The notes below the pieces were generated by a model, which saw only the letters and a program-made list of their open reading frames with translations, made no database searches and had not been told where the DNA came from. A DNA stretch of 64,000 bases from CPC320 sp002684375 (lineage in GTDB: Bacteria > Pseudomonadota > Alphaproteobacteria > Rhodobacterales > Rhodobacteraceae), in assembly GCA_965662545.1 (NCBI GenBank), contig CBFIHZ010000022.1, positions 1 to 64,000 on the forward strand. Reading direction: 5' to 3'. The position numbers and the translations under genes were made by a program. Shown piece by piece: positions 17,461 to 25,926 of this stretch (position 1 is the stretch's first letter; every line of letters begins with the position of its first letter).

Positions 17461-18582
17461 ATGTCAGAGACTAGACAGTCAAATGACAGGGATGAACGTA
17501 TAAAATCGATGTCAAGTTGGCGCAAAGCTCTGATTCGTCCGGAACTGGGTGGTATTTGCGGGACGATCCTGGTTTTTATTTTTTTCATGTTGACCGCTTT
17601 TGACAGTGGTATGTTTGGTCCGGCTGGTGTGTTGAACTGGTCTGTCGTGTCTGCCCAATTTATGATCATAGCAGTTGGTGCGTGTCTGTTGATGATTGCG
17701 GGTGAGTTTGATCTTTCGGTTGGCTCAATGATTGGGTTCGCTGGAATGATCATTGCTATTTTCAGCATAACGCTCGGTTGGCCCGTGTGGTTAGCAATTA
17801 TACTTGCCTTTGTGATTTGTGTCTCTTGCGGTGCGCTAAACGGCTTTATTGTGGTGCGGACCGGTTTGCCAAGTTTCATCGTTACGCTGGCTTTCTTGTT
17901 TATTCTACGTGGTTTTACGATCTTTTTCCCTCAGACATTTGAGCGCAAAACCATTATTGGCGGCATCAGAGATGCGGCCGAGGGCGATTGGCTTGCGCCG
18001 CTATTCGGTGGTAAAATTCTGACCGGGTTTTTCCAATGGCTTGGAGAGGTTGGTCTGATCGAAGTTTTTGTGCGCGGCAGCCGCAAAGGTCAGCCCATCG
18101 TTGAGGGTGTCCCGATGTTGATCGTCTGGGCCTTGGCTCTGGTGGTTTTTGGCCATTTCCTTTTGACCCGTACTCGGTTCGGCAATTGGATTTTTGCCTC
18201 AGGAGGCGACGCGCAGGCCGCGCGCTATGTCGGAGTGCCGGTCAACCGTGTGAAGATTTTAATGTTCATGTTTACCGCGTTTTGCGCCACAGTTTTCGCC
18301 ACGTGTCAGGTGATGGAGTTTGGATCGGCGGGGGCTGATCGCGGTTTGTTGAAAGAGTTTGAGGCCATTATTGCCGTGGTGATTGGCGGTGCGCTTCTGA
18401 CGGGTGGCTATGGGTCGGTGATTGGCGCGGCTCTGGGCGCATTAATTTTCGGAGTGGTGCAGCAGGGGCTGTTTTTTGCGGGTGTAGAAAGTTCGCTATT
18501 TCGCGTGTTTCTCGGCTTGATACTTTTGATGGCGGTGATTTTGAACACCTATATTCGCCGTTTGATTACGGGAGAGCGCTAA
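17461..18582 (+). CDS. Sugar ABC transporter permease
   Basis: 373 residues from the ATG at 17461 (GGAG 6 bases upstream; a TTG two codons earlier is less likely). Ribose/inositol-type inner membrane permease (RbsC family) with about eight to ten hydrophobic segments and the family motif GEFDLSVGSMIGFAGM near residue 80 and ASGGDAQAARYVGVPVNRVKI near 245, the latter being the cytoplasmic loop that contacts the ATPase. The insertion between about 165 and 215 (FERKTIIGGIRDAAEG to SRKGQPIVEG) is longer than in RbsC. Second gene of the transporter operon. Confidence 0.9.
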   Translation: MSETRQSNDRDERIKSMSSWRKALIRPELGGICGTILVFIFFMLTAFDSGMFGPAGVLNWSVVSAQFMIIAVGACLLMIAGEFDLSVGSMIGFAGMIIAIFSITLGWPVWLAIILAFVICVSCGALNGFIVVRTGLPSFIVTLAFLFILRGFTIFFPQTFERKTIIGGIRDAAEGDWLAPLFGGKILTGFFQWLGEVGLIEVFVRGSRKGQPIVEGVPMLIVWALALVVFGHFLLTRTRFGNWIFASGGDAQAARYVGVPVNRVKILMFMFTAFCATVFATCQVMEFGSAGADRGLLKEFEAIIAVVIGGALLTGGYGSVIGAALGALIFGVVQQGLFFAGVESSLFRVFLGLILLMAVILNTYIRRLITGER

Positions 18583-18583
18583 G

Positions 18584-19363
18584 ATGCCGGAACCGATAGT
18601 TAAAATGGTGGATATCGAAAAGCACTTTGGATCGGTGATCGCCTTGGCCGGGGTGTCTTTTGACGTTCACGCCGGGGAATGTCATTGCCTGCTGGGGGAT
18701 AACGGCGCGGGTAAATCGACGTTTATCAAAACCATGAGTGGCGTTCACGAACCCTCTGCTGGGCAGATTTTCTTTGAGGGCAATCCGATGCAGTTCGCGG
18801 ATCCTAGGGATGCCATCACGGCTGGGATTGCCACAGTCTATCAAGATCTGGCAATGATCCCCTTAATGAGCGTCAGCCGTAATTTTTTCATGGGCAATGA
18901 ACCGATCCGGAAATTTATGGGCTTGCCGTTGTATGATCACGAGCATGCCGAACGGGTGACGCTGGAAAAAATGCGTAGCATGGGGATAAATTTGCGCGGC
19001 GCGGATCAGGCGGTCGGTACCCTATCGGGAGGAGAGCGTCAGACGGTTGCGATTGCGCGGGCGGTACATTTTGGCGCAAAAGTTTTGATTTTGGATGAGC
19101 CGACCTCCGCCTTGGGCGTGCGTCAAACTGCCAATGTGCTTGCAACTGTGGACAAGGTGCGCAAATCGGGCATCGCAGTGGTATTCATCACCCATAATGT
19201 GCGCCATGCACTGGCTGTGGGCGACCGCTTCACTGTGCTTAACCGTGGCAAGACACTTGGCACCGCCAAACGTGGGGAAATTACCCCGGAAAAGTTACAG
19301 GACCTGATGGCCGGCGGCATGGAAATGGCCACGCTGGAAGGGTCGCTTGGCGGCACCGTTTGA
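18584..19363 (+). CDS. Sugar ABC transporter ATP-binding protein
   Basis: 259 residues, one ABC domain. Walker A GDNGAGKST (near residue 40), Q-loop VYQDLAM, signature LSGGERQ (near 147), Walker B VLILDEPTSAL (near 167), and H-loop VVFITHN. Many ribose-type ATPases have two fused ABC domains; this single-domain protein must work as a homodimer. It begins 1 base after the permease stop codon. A long palindrome follows the gene at 19382-19431. Confidence 0.92.
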   Translation: MPEPIVKMVDIEKHFGSVIALAGVSFDVHAGECHCLLGDNGAGKSTFIKTMSGVHEPSAGQIFFEGNPMQFADPRDAITAGIATVYQDLAMIPLMSVSRNFFMGNEPIRKFMGLPLYDHEHAERVTLEKMRSMGINLRGADQAVGTLSGGERQTVAIARAVHFGAKVLILDEPTSALGVRQTANVLATVDKVRKSGIAVVFITHNVRHALAVGDRFTVLNRGKTLGTAKRGEITPEKLQDLMAGGMEMATLEGSLGGTV

Positions 19364-19381
19364 AAATTATCCGCGGGTTGT

Positions 19382-19431
19382 CGGCAGACTTGCTTAAAGC
19401 CCCCTTGGGGCGGCTTTAAGCAAGTCTGCCG
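19382..19431. repeat. Long perfect inverted repeat (20-bp stem)
   Basis: Arms 19382-19401 and 19412-19431 are exact inverted copies of 20 bases starting CGGCAGACTTGC, with a 10-base loop that can pair further. There is no T run on either side, so it is not a classical Rho-independent terminator. It lies between the transporter operon and the trigger factor gene and may stabilise or separate the transcripts. Confidence 0.85.
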
Positions 19432-19564
19432 TACAAGAAATTCGTTAGATAGTTGCAGCCCCAAATATATCTATATATAGCGAGGCGACGACGCGTATTG
19501 CAACGACCCAACTGACGGCCTGTATGCGCTTCACTGGTACCAGATAAAACAGAAGGACAGGAAT

Positions 19565-20896
19565 ATGCAGGTCACCGAGACACTGAATGAAGGCCTCAGA
19601 CGCGGCTATAGGATCGTACTCCCTGCGAGCGAGCTCGAGGAGACGGTTAATGGCAAATTGGCCGAAGCCCAACCCACCGTCGAAATGAAGGGATTTCGTA
19701 AGGGAAAAGTACCAATGGCGCTGTTGAAAAAGCAGTTTGGTCAACGGCTCTTGGGCGAGGCGATGCAGGAAACCATTGATGGGGCGATGTCCAAGCACTT
19801 TAACGACAGCGGTGATCGTCCGGCGCAACAGCCTGACGTTAAAATGACCAATGAAGACTGGAAAGAAGGTGACGATGTTGAGGTCGAAATGAGCTATGAG
19901 GCTCTTCCGACCATTCCAGATGTGGATTTCAAAGCTATTGACCTGGAAAAACTGGTGGCCAAAGCCGATGAGGCGGCGGTTGACGAGGCACTGGCCAATC
20001 TGGCAGAGAACGCACAAGATTTCAAAGACCGGAAGAAAACAGCCAAAGCCAAAGACGGCGACCAGATCGTGTTTGACTTCTTGGGTAAAGTCGATGGCGA
20101 GGCCTTTGATGGTGGTGCCTCCGAGGATTATCCGTTGGTGCTGGGCTCCAATAGCTTCATTCCCGGCTTTGAAGAGCAGTTGGTTGGCGTAAAGACCGGC
20201 GCGGAAAAAGATGTGGTTGTTACGTTTCCCGAAGAATATGGTGCCGCGCATTTGGCCGGCAAAGAGGCTGTATTCAGCTGTACCGTAAAAGCCGTGAAAG
20301 AGCCGGTTCCGGCCGAGATCAATGACGAGTTGGCAACCAAGTTCGGTGCCGAAGATCTGGCCGGTCTCAAGGTTCAAATTGCCGAACGTATCGAGGCCGA
20401 ATATGCGGGTGCGGCGCGCGCAGTGATGAAACGTGCACTGCTTGATGCGCTGGATGAAAAGGTAAAATTTGAGCTGCCACCCTCTATGGTCGAAACTGAA
20501 GCAGGTCAGATTGCGCATCAACTGTGGCATGAGGAAAACCCTGAAGTGCAGGGCCATGATCACGATCCGGTTGAAACCACGCAAGAGCACAGAGACCTGG
20601 CCGAGCGCCGGGTGCGTTTAGGGCTTTTGTTGGCCGAAATGGGCCAGCGCGCGGAAGTGCAGGTCAGCGATGCCGAAATGCAGCAAGCGGTGATGGCACA
20701 AGCCCGTCAGTATCCCGGCGAAGAGCGTCAGTTTATGGAGTTTGTGCAGAGTAATGAGCAGATGCAACAACAGATGCGGGCGCCAATCTTTGAAGACAAA
20801 GTAGTTGATTACGCGTTTGAGCTGGCCAATGTTACAGAAAAAGAAGTCAGCAAAGATGAGCTGGAAAAAATTGTAGAAGCCCTTGAAAGCGAATAG
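19565..20896 (+). CDS. tig: Trigger factor
   Basis: 443 residues, the usual length. The ribosome-binding N-terminal domain carries the signature GFRKGKVPMALLKKQFG (about residues 43-59), the middle part is an FKBP-type peptidyl-prolyl isomerase (DQIVFDFLGKVDGEAFDGG, GFEEQLVG, VTFPEEYGAAHLAGKEAVF), and the C-terminal chaperone domain is helical and acidic. It binds at the ribosomal exit tunnel and assists folding of new chains. An AGGA site precedes the ATG. A good terminator follows at 20922. Confidence 0.96.
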   Translation: MQVTETLNEGLRRGYRIVLPASELEETVNGKLAEAQPTVEMKGFRKGKVPMALLKKQFGQRLLGEAMQETIDGAMSKHFNDSGDRPAQQPDVKMTNEDWKEGDDVEVEMSYEALPTIPDVDFKAIDLEKLVAKADEAAVDEALANLAENAQDFKDRKKTAKAKDGDQIVFDFLGKVDGEAFDGGASEDYPLVLGSNSFIPGFEEQLVGVKTGAEKDVVVTFPEEYGAAHLAGKEAVFSCTVKAVKEPVPAEINDELATKFGAEDLAGLKVQIAERIEAEYAGAARAVMKRALLDALDEKVKFELPPSMVETEAGQIAHQLWHEENPEVQGHDHDPVETTQEHRDLAERRVRLGLLLAEMGQRAEVQVSDAEMQQAVMAQARQYPGEERQFMEFVQSNEQMQQQMRAPIFEDKVVDYAFELANVTEKEVSKDELEKIVEALESE

Positions 20897-20921
20897 CGCT
20901 TACATTTTCTATTGATTTTAT

Positions 20922-20954
20922 AAAGGCCCGTCCCTCATCAGGAACGGGCCTTTT
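20922..20954 (+). terminator. Rho-independent terminator of tig
   Basis: Stem AAAGGCCCGT (20922-20931) pairs with ACGGGCCTTT (20944-20953), 10 bp, and ends in a run of T. It lies 26 bases after the tig stop codon. Confidence 0.85.
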
Positions 20955-21007
20955 ATATTATTGACCACACTCTTGGTTTGCTTGGCTGCGCGCGGGTTCT
21001 TTTAACG

Positions 21008-22726
21008 CTAGTTGCGTATGCCGGAAAACCGGACCTGCCAATCGGCGACCTCATCATCGGTGATTTTTCGAAATGTCACCTCGGGTACGCGAAAGGCATG
21101 GCCTGCGGGCAAAGTGGACAGGGCCGCGCCGATATCAAGCGGCCAGCTATGGTCGTCGCTGTTCATTGTGGTCATCAAACTTGCGGCAGCATCGGGAATA
21201 AACGGCTCGGAGAGCACCGCATAAAGTCGCACGAGATTCAGCGCCAGCCGGATTTGCATTGCTGCGGTCTCGGGGTCCAGTTTGAAGGTCGACCACGGTG
21301 CGGCGGCTTGCAGGTATTCATTGCCTGCGACCCAGATTGCGCGCAGCTCGGCGGCGGATTTGCGCACCTCGATAGCGTCCATACAGCCCTCATAGGCGCG
21401 GACACGGCTGGTCAGTTCGGCGATTAGGGCCGTTTCCTGCTCTCCCCAAGCGCCGCCCTCTGGCAGCGACTCGCCAAATTTTGAGCGGCAGAATTTTGTC
21501 ACCCGCGAGACGAAATTGCCCAGCACATCTGCCAGATCTTTATTGGTGTTGGCTTGGAAGTTTTCCCATGTGAATTCGCTGTCGGAACTTTCTGGGGCAT
21601 GGCTCAGAAGCCACCAGCGCCAATAGTCTGCGGGTAAAATTTCCAGAGCCTGATCCATGAAAATGCCGCGCCCTTGCGAGGTGCTGAACTGGCCGCCGTC
21701 ATAGTTCAGGTAATTGAACGATTTGATATAATCGACCAGCTTCCAATCCTCACCAGAGCCCAGAATTGTGGCGGGAAAACTCAAGGTGTGAAACGGCACA
21801 TTATCCTTGCCCATGAACTGCGTATACCGCACGTCACCTGCACCGTGATCTGTGCGCCACCAACGCTGCCAATCAGCTGCGGATTTACCATTGGCTTCGG
21901 CCCACTCGCCCGCGCAAGCAATATATTCGATCGGTGCGTCAAACCAGACATAAAAAACTTTACCCTCCATTCCTGGCCAGTCTTCAGTGCCGTTCTTGAC
22001 GGGGATGCCCCAATGCAAATCCCGGGTGATCCCACGATCTTGGAGCCCGTCACCATCATTCAACCATTTTTTGGCGATCGAGGTGGTCAGGATCGGCCAA
22101 TCGGTTTTGCTGTCGATCCAAGCGCTCAGTTGGTCGCGCATTTGTCTTTGCATCAGGTACAAATGGGTGGTGTCGCGCACCTCAAGGTCGGTGGACCCCG
22201 AGATCGCACTGCGCGGCTGCAACAGATCAGTTGGGTTGAGCTGTTTGGTGCAGTTTTCACATTGGTCGCCGCGGGCCTTGTCATAACCACATTCAGGGCA
22301 GGTCCCCTCAATATAGCGATCTGGCAAGAAGCGGCCGTCAGCGTTGGAATAGACCTGTTGTTCGGTCACGTCTTTGATCAGACCGGCAGCGGCCAAACGA
22401 CCGGCAAAATGCTGGGTCAATTCATGGTTCTGTGGGCTGGACGAACGCCCAAAATGATCAAACGACAGGCGAAAGCCCTGCGCGATCTTTTGTTGTGTGG
22501 CATGCATGGCAGCGCAGTACTCGGCAACCGGTTGCTCGGCCTTAGCCGCTGCCAGTTCGGCCGGTGTACCATGCTCATCGGTGGCGCAAAGAAACATCAC
22601 TTCGTTGCCACGGGCGCGCTGATAGCGCGCAAACAGATCAGCAGGCAATTGGCTGCCAACCAGATTGCCTAAATGCTTGATACCGTTGATATAGGGGATC
22701 GCCGAAGTGATCAGATGTCTGGTCAT
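21008..22726 (-). CDS. metG: Methionyl-tRNA synthetase
   Basis: 572 residues. Class I synthetase with HIGH-like motif KHLGN (near residue 18), a four-Cys zinc knuckle CPECGY...CENC (about 141-157), and the KMSKS-equivalent FSTSQGRGIF (near 346), a known variant in alphaproteobacterial MetG. The anticodon-binding helical domain follows (DVLGNFVSRVTKFC and later). It lacks the C-terminal tRNA-binding extension of longer MetG proteins. It charges elongator and initiator methionine tRNA in the cytoplasm. It is convergent with tig. Confidence 0.95.
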   Translation of the reverse strand: MTRHLITSAIPYINGIKHLGNLVGSQLPADLFARYQRARGNEVMFLCATDEHGTPAELAAAKAEQPVAEYCAAMHATQQKIAQGFRLSFDHFGRSSSPQNHELTQHFAGRLAAAGLIKDVTEQQVYSNADGRFLPDRYIEGTCPECGYDKARGDQCENCTKQLNPTDLLQPRSAISGSTDLEVRDTTHLYLMQRQMRDQLSAWIDSKTDWPILTTSIAKKWLNDGDGLQDRGITRDLHWGIPVKNGTEDWPGMEGKVFYVWFDAPIEYIACAGEWAEANGKSAADWQRWWRTDHGAGDVRYTQFMGKDNVPFHTLSFPATILGSGEDWKLVDYIKSFNYLNYDGGQFSTSQGRGIFMDQALEILPADYWRWWLLSHAPESSDSEFTWENFQANTNKDLADVLGNFVSRVTKFCRSKFGESLPEGGAWGEQETALIAELTSRVRAYEGCMDAIEVRKSAAELRAIWVAGNEYLQAAAPWSTFKLDPETAAMQIRLALNLVRLYAVLSEPFIPDAAASLMTTMNSDDHSWPLDIGAALSTLPAGHAFRVPEVTFRKITDDEVADWQVRFSGIRN

Positions 22727-22782
22727 GGAAACTGTGCCTTTTGCCTGCGTTTATACTCTTTAGCGGATGCAGACGGCGGGTG

Positions 22783-24006
22783 CTAGCGTTTGTCACGCAT
22801 TCGCTTGAGCAATCTTCCGATGATAAACGAAGTGCGTGGCGAATAAACATAGGGCGTGCGTCCGGTGCGGGTGGGGCGCACGCGCATCCGGCTGAGCCCA
22901 AAAATAATCAAAAAAACATGACCGGATGCAATCAGTGCAAACAGTGCCGAAGGGCCAAAGCGGTTGATCAAAAAAGACGCGAGTAACGGCGAGGCAATTG
23001 CACCGAGAGCATAATAAAACATCAAGGCTGCAGACAGTTCGACCCGTTCATTGGTCTGGACAAAATCATGAGCATGGGCTGCGGCCACGGAAAAGATCGG
23101 GAAGGTTGTCATGCCGAAAAATAATGCTGTCAGGAAGCTGGCTGTGGTGCTGTAGCCTCCGATTAATATCGTGGCCAGACAGCTCATCACCGCCGCAACC
23201 GAGAGCCATATCAGCACTTTGCGCCGATCATATTTATCGGCCAGCCAACCAACAGGAATCTGGGCCAGCGCACCGCCAAGCACAAAGGCTGCTAGAAAAT
23301 AGGCGATCTGGTCGATTTTAAGGCCTACCGCAGTGCCATAGATGGGGCCAACCATCCGGAACGAGGCTCCTGACAGGGCTGCAACTACCACCCCGGCGGC
23401 CGCCAGAGGGGAATTGCGCACCGCCAGCATCGGTCGCAGGCGTGGCGCTTTGGGGGTTTCTGGCGGACGGGATTTGGTCAACGCCAGCGGTATGAGTGTA
23501 GCACAGCACAGCAGTGCCAGAATGTTATATGATACATAACTGGCCGGTGTCAGCACGCTGATCATCAATTGCGAGGCCAGTGATGCCCCCATATCAACGG
23601 CCCGATAGGCACCCATGGTCCGCCCGCGGGTCTGGTTGGTCACTTTTGCCTGCAACCAAGCCTCGATCACGGTATAACAGCCCGCTACGCAGAGGCCCGT
23701 CGCAATTCGCATGACTGCCCAAGCGGTGGGGTCGATGATCAGCATATGCGCCAGCAGGCCGATGGCACCGGTGGCGGCAAAGGCGGCAAAAGCCCGCGAA
23801 TGTCCTACGGTGCCCAACAAGCGCGGGGCCCACCAGCAGCCGATGAAAAAACCGACGAAATGTGCTGACCCCAAAAGACCAATTTGCGCGGTGGTGAAAT
23901 TCAGCTCAAAACCCGACAACGCATCCAGCGGTCCAAGCCCGCCAGAGGAGAGCTGTAGTAAGATTACCGATAACAAAAGGGCGGCGAGAGATATTAAAAT
24001 GCGCAT
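22783..24006 (-). CDS. MFS transporter, YcaD/sugar-type
   Basis: 407 residues with about twelve hydrophobic segments. The MFS loop 2-3 motif appears as GSAHFVGFFIGCWWAPRLLGTVGHSRAFA, and the segment IEAWLQAKVTNQTRGRTMGAYRAVDMGAS is typical of the branch that includes YcaD-like drug or metabolite transporters. The second half repeats the motif at GWLADKYDRRKVL. Substrate unknown; an exporter of small molecules is a fair guess from the family. Confidence 0.85.
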   Translation of the reverse strand: MRILISLAALLLSVILLQLSSGGLGPLDALSGFELNFTTAQIGLLGSAHFVGFFIGCWWAPRLLGTVGHSRAFAAFAATGAIGLLAHMLIIDPTAWAVMRIATGLCVAGCYTVIEAWLQAKVTNQTRGRTMGAYRAVDMGASLASQLMISVLTPASYVSYNILALLCCATLIPLALTKSRPPETPKAPRLRPMLAVRNSPLAAAGVVVAALSGASFRMVGPIYGTAVGLKIDQIAYFLAAFVLGGALAQIPVGWLADKYDRRKVLIWLSVAAVMSCLATILIGGYSTTASFLTALFFGMTTFPIFSVAAAHAHDFVQTNERVELSAALMFYYALGAIASPLLASFLINRFGPSALFALIASGHVFLIIFGLSRMRVRPTRTGRTPYVYSPRTSFIIGRLLKRMRDKR

Positions 24007-24038
24007 ATTATTTTAGCTTAGCAGCTTGTTGTGGCGCC

Positions 24039-24758
24039 TTATAGCTGTTTTTGACACGGTGGTTTCGTTTTGGGTGTGGTCGCGGCGGTTTTTATTGTCT
24101 GGGTCGGAGGCATAGGGCGGGGTTGTGTCTTTAGACCGGTTCTGGTTTTTGCCACCATCCATTGTTTGACAGGCGCGGTGCGCGCCCGGGTGCGTGTCAA
24201 ATGCCAGCATTGTGCTGTAGGGCTATGTGCAGGGACCATATGCCAGCGACTTTCGACCCCCGGTGCGCCGCCATCACCATGCGTTAAAAGCAGCCCCAAA
24301 GGTGCGCTTGCGTTTTGTCCGGTGTTATTTTCTGCGGCCAGATGCAGCCGTCGCACTGCGGTTAGGCTGGGTGGGGTGGGCAGATCTGCCACCACCAAGG
24401 GAACGGCGCCACAGCGCAGCGCTTCTTCCATCGCCCACAGGGTATCTTCGGGCCGGTCGGGGTTTATGAAGGTAAAGTTTTGGGGTTTGACGTAGGGGCG
24501 CATCCCATCTGGATTTAGATGATCCCGCTGCCATTTGGGAGCGATCCAGAACACAGGTCCCTCGACCTTTGCGGCCACCAACATGGCAAAAAATACGCGC
24601 GCCTGCCCGCAGCATTCATGCACCCGTGTCTTTTGTAAGGCAACGTCTTGCAAGATGTTTAAGGCCGGTTGTGTGCGCTGTAATTGTCGGTGTGATACAC
24701 TGTATGATACGCTGTGTGGCAGATCGTTTGGCAAGTGGTGCGATACTGGTTTTAACAT
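24039..24758 (-). CDS. ImuA-like SOS protein (RecA-related), orphan
   Basis: 239 residues from the ATG at 24758, which has GAGGG 5 bases upstream; an ATG four codons earlier (24770) lies against the LexA box. The body resembles ImuA, a RecA-fold accessory of the ImuB-DnaE2 mutagenic polymerase: GPVFWIAPKWQRDHLNPDG, FTFINPDRPEDTLWAMEEALRCGAVPLVVADLP, LTAVRRLHLAAE, and a basic tail with RTRARTAPVKQW. The last 40 residues are Lys, Thr and Pro-rich. Neither imuB nor dnaE2 follows, so this is an isolated copy. The LexA box at 24773-24787 is independent support for an SOS role. Confidence 0.6.
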   Translation of the reverse strand: MLKPVSHHLPNDLPHSVSYSVSHRQLQRTQPALNILQDVALQKTRVHECCGQARVFFAMLVAAKVEGPVFWIAPKWQRDHLNPDGMRPYVKPQNFTFINPDRPEDTLWAMEEALRCGAVPLVVADLPTPPSLTAVRRLHLAAENNTGQNASAPLGLLLTHGDGGAPGVESRWHMVPAHSPTAQCWHLTRTRARTAPVKQWMVAKTRTGLKTQPRPMPPTQTIKTAATTPKTKPPCQKQL

Positions 24759-24772
24759 GTTTACCCTCATTT

Positions 24773-24787
24773 GTTCACTATTTGTTC
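24773..24787 (-). promoter_or_regulatory. LexA (SOS) box, alphaproteobacterial type
   Basis: GTTCACTATTTGTTC fits the alphaproteobacterial LexA consensus GTTC-N7-GTTC exactly. It ends 15 bases before the chosen start of the ImuA-like gene, in a position where bound LexA would block transcription. Confidence 0.75.
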
Positions 24788-24989
24788 TAATCTATCTTAA
24801 TGAGATTTGGTATATATTTTTTGCATTATTTCAGAGTGTTTGACGTCCCTCGGGCCGCTGGTTTTTAGCTATGCTAACCGCAAGATCAATCCATAGGCTA
24901 ACAGGTTATGGCGACCGTCGCTGTTTATTAGCCAACCCCACCCCATTGCTTTTCGGCAGAAGTTTAAACGCGTAGGGTTGATAGGGGTG

Positions 24990-25682
24990 TTAGAACGGCT
25001 CCACCCACGGACGCAACTCGATCTCTCAGGCTCAGGCACTGCGGTGCCGGCGGTGAAACCGCAGATAGCATTCAGCGATTGCATCGGGATCAAGCCTGCT
25101 GTCGTTGCCGTCATCTTGCCGTTCGATCCGGTTCTCTGCGCGGATGCCACCATTGATCAAAAAATGCCAAATATAGATGTTTTGCGGATGTAATTCGCGG
25201 GCCAGAGCTTGTGCCAATCCGCGCAGGCCAAATTTTCCCATCGCGAATTCCGATGAATTTGCAAAGCCTTTTACCCAAGCGGATGCACCGCTAAACAGAA
25301 TACTGCCATCGCCCTGTTGCCGCATCCGTTTCGCTGCCTGTTGCGCCACCAAAAATGCGCCATAACAGGTGGTATTGAGCGCCTGTTTGGTGCTGTGTGG
25401 GTCCAAGTCTTGACTGGGCCCGGGCACCCGCGCCTAGGGGTTATAGACCACCATGTCAGGTGTCCTGATCGTGTTGTCGAGCTCTGCAAATAAACTAGCC
25501 ACTTGATCGGCGTCACTGGCATCGCATAGATGTTGGCTGGCGTCAGTTTCGGCGAATATAGCCTCACGTTTGTTGATATTGTGGGCCGCCAGCGCCACAG
25601 CCATACCATTTCTGGTACAGAGGCAGGCGAGGGCAGCGCTTAACCCGGGGGCCGCCCCGACGATCAATACAGAGTTTGCCAT
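24990..25682 (-). pseudogene. SDR family oxidoreductase, broken by three in-frame stops
   Basis: One continuous frame of about 230 codons reads as a short-chain dehydrogenase: a SVLIVGAAPGLSAALA cofactor motif at the N-terminus, DMVVYNP near 80, GSILFSGASAWVKGF and the helix FAMGKFGLRGLAQALARELHP, then a C-terminal IELRPWVEPF. The frame is interrupted by TAG at 25434-25436 (after VVYNP) and by two TGA codons at 25032-25034 and 25026-25028. At both TGA codons relatives are expected to carry Trp, so single G-to-A changes explain them. No frameshift is needed. The usual catalytic Tyr-x-x-x-Lys is not obvious (FAMGK in its place), as in the divergent SDR branch this resembles. Decay seems recent. 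Confidence 0.8.
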
Positions 25683-25926
25683 GCTGTTTCCATTCGGGTG
25701 TATGGTCTACGGTTCCCAAAAATGGTGCTTTGTTAACAGCCTCAAATCTAACGCTGAAAATTGCCAGAATATTATTTATTTAATCTGATGAATTTGCTGT
25801 TGAAGTTCAGATTTTTTATTATGCTATCCACTCGATTCGAAGACAGCTACGACCTCGGACCAGAGGAGCCTGGTCGCCGATCCCATCGGATCGTTCTAAT
25901 GGGGCCAATCTAATGGGAGAGAGCAG

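Noticed and set aside
19445..20590. 381-codon frame on the minus strand opposite trigger factor
   Set aside because: Trigger factor on the plus strand has full family motifs, a ribosome site and a terminator; the opposite frame is a shadow.
21674..22672. 332-codon plus-strand frame opposite metG
   Set aside because: MetG is full length with all synthetase motifs; the opposite frame has no family resemblance.
25032..25427. Separate small gene in the SDR region
   Set aside because: It is the middle of one SDR frame between nonsense codons, not an independent gene.
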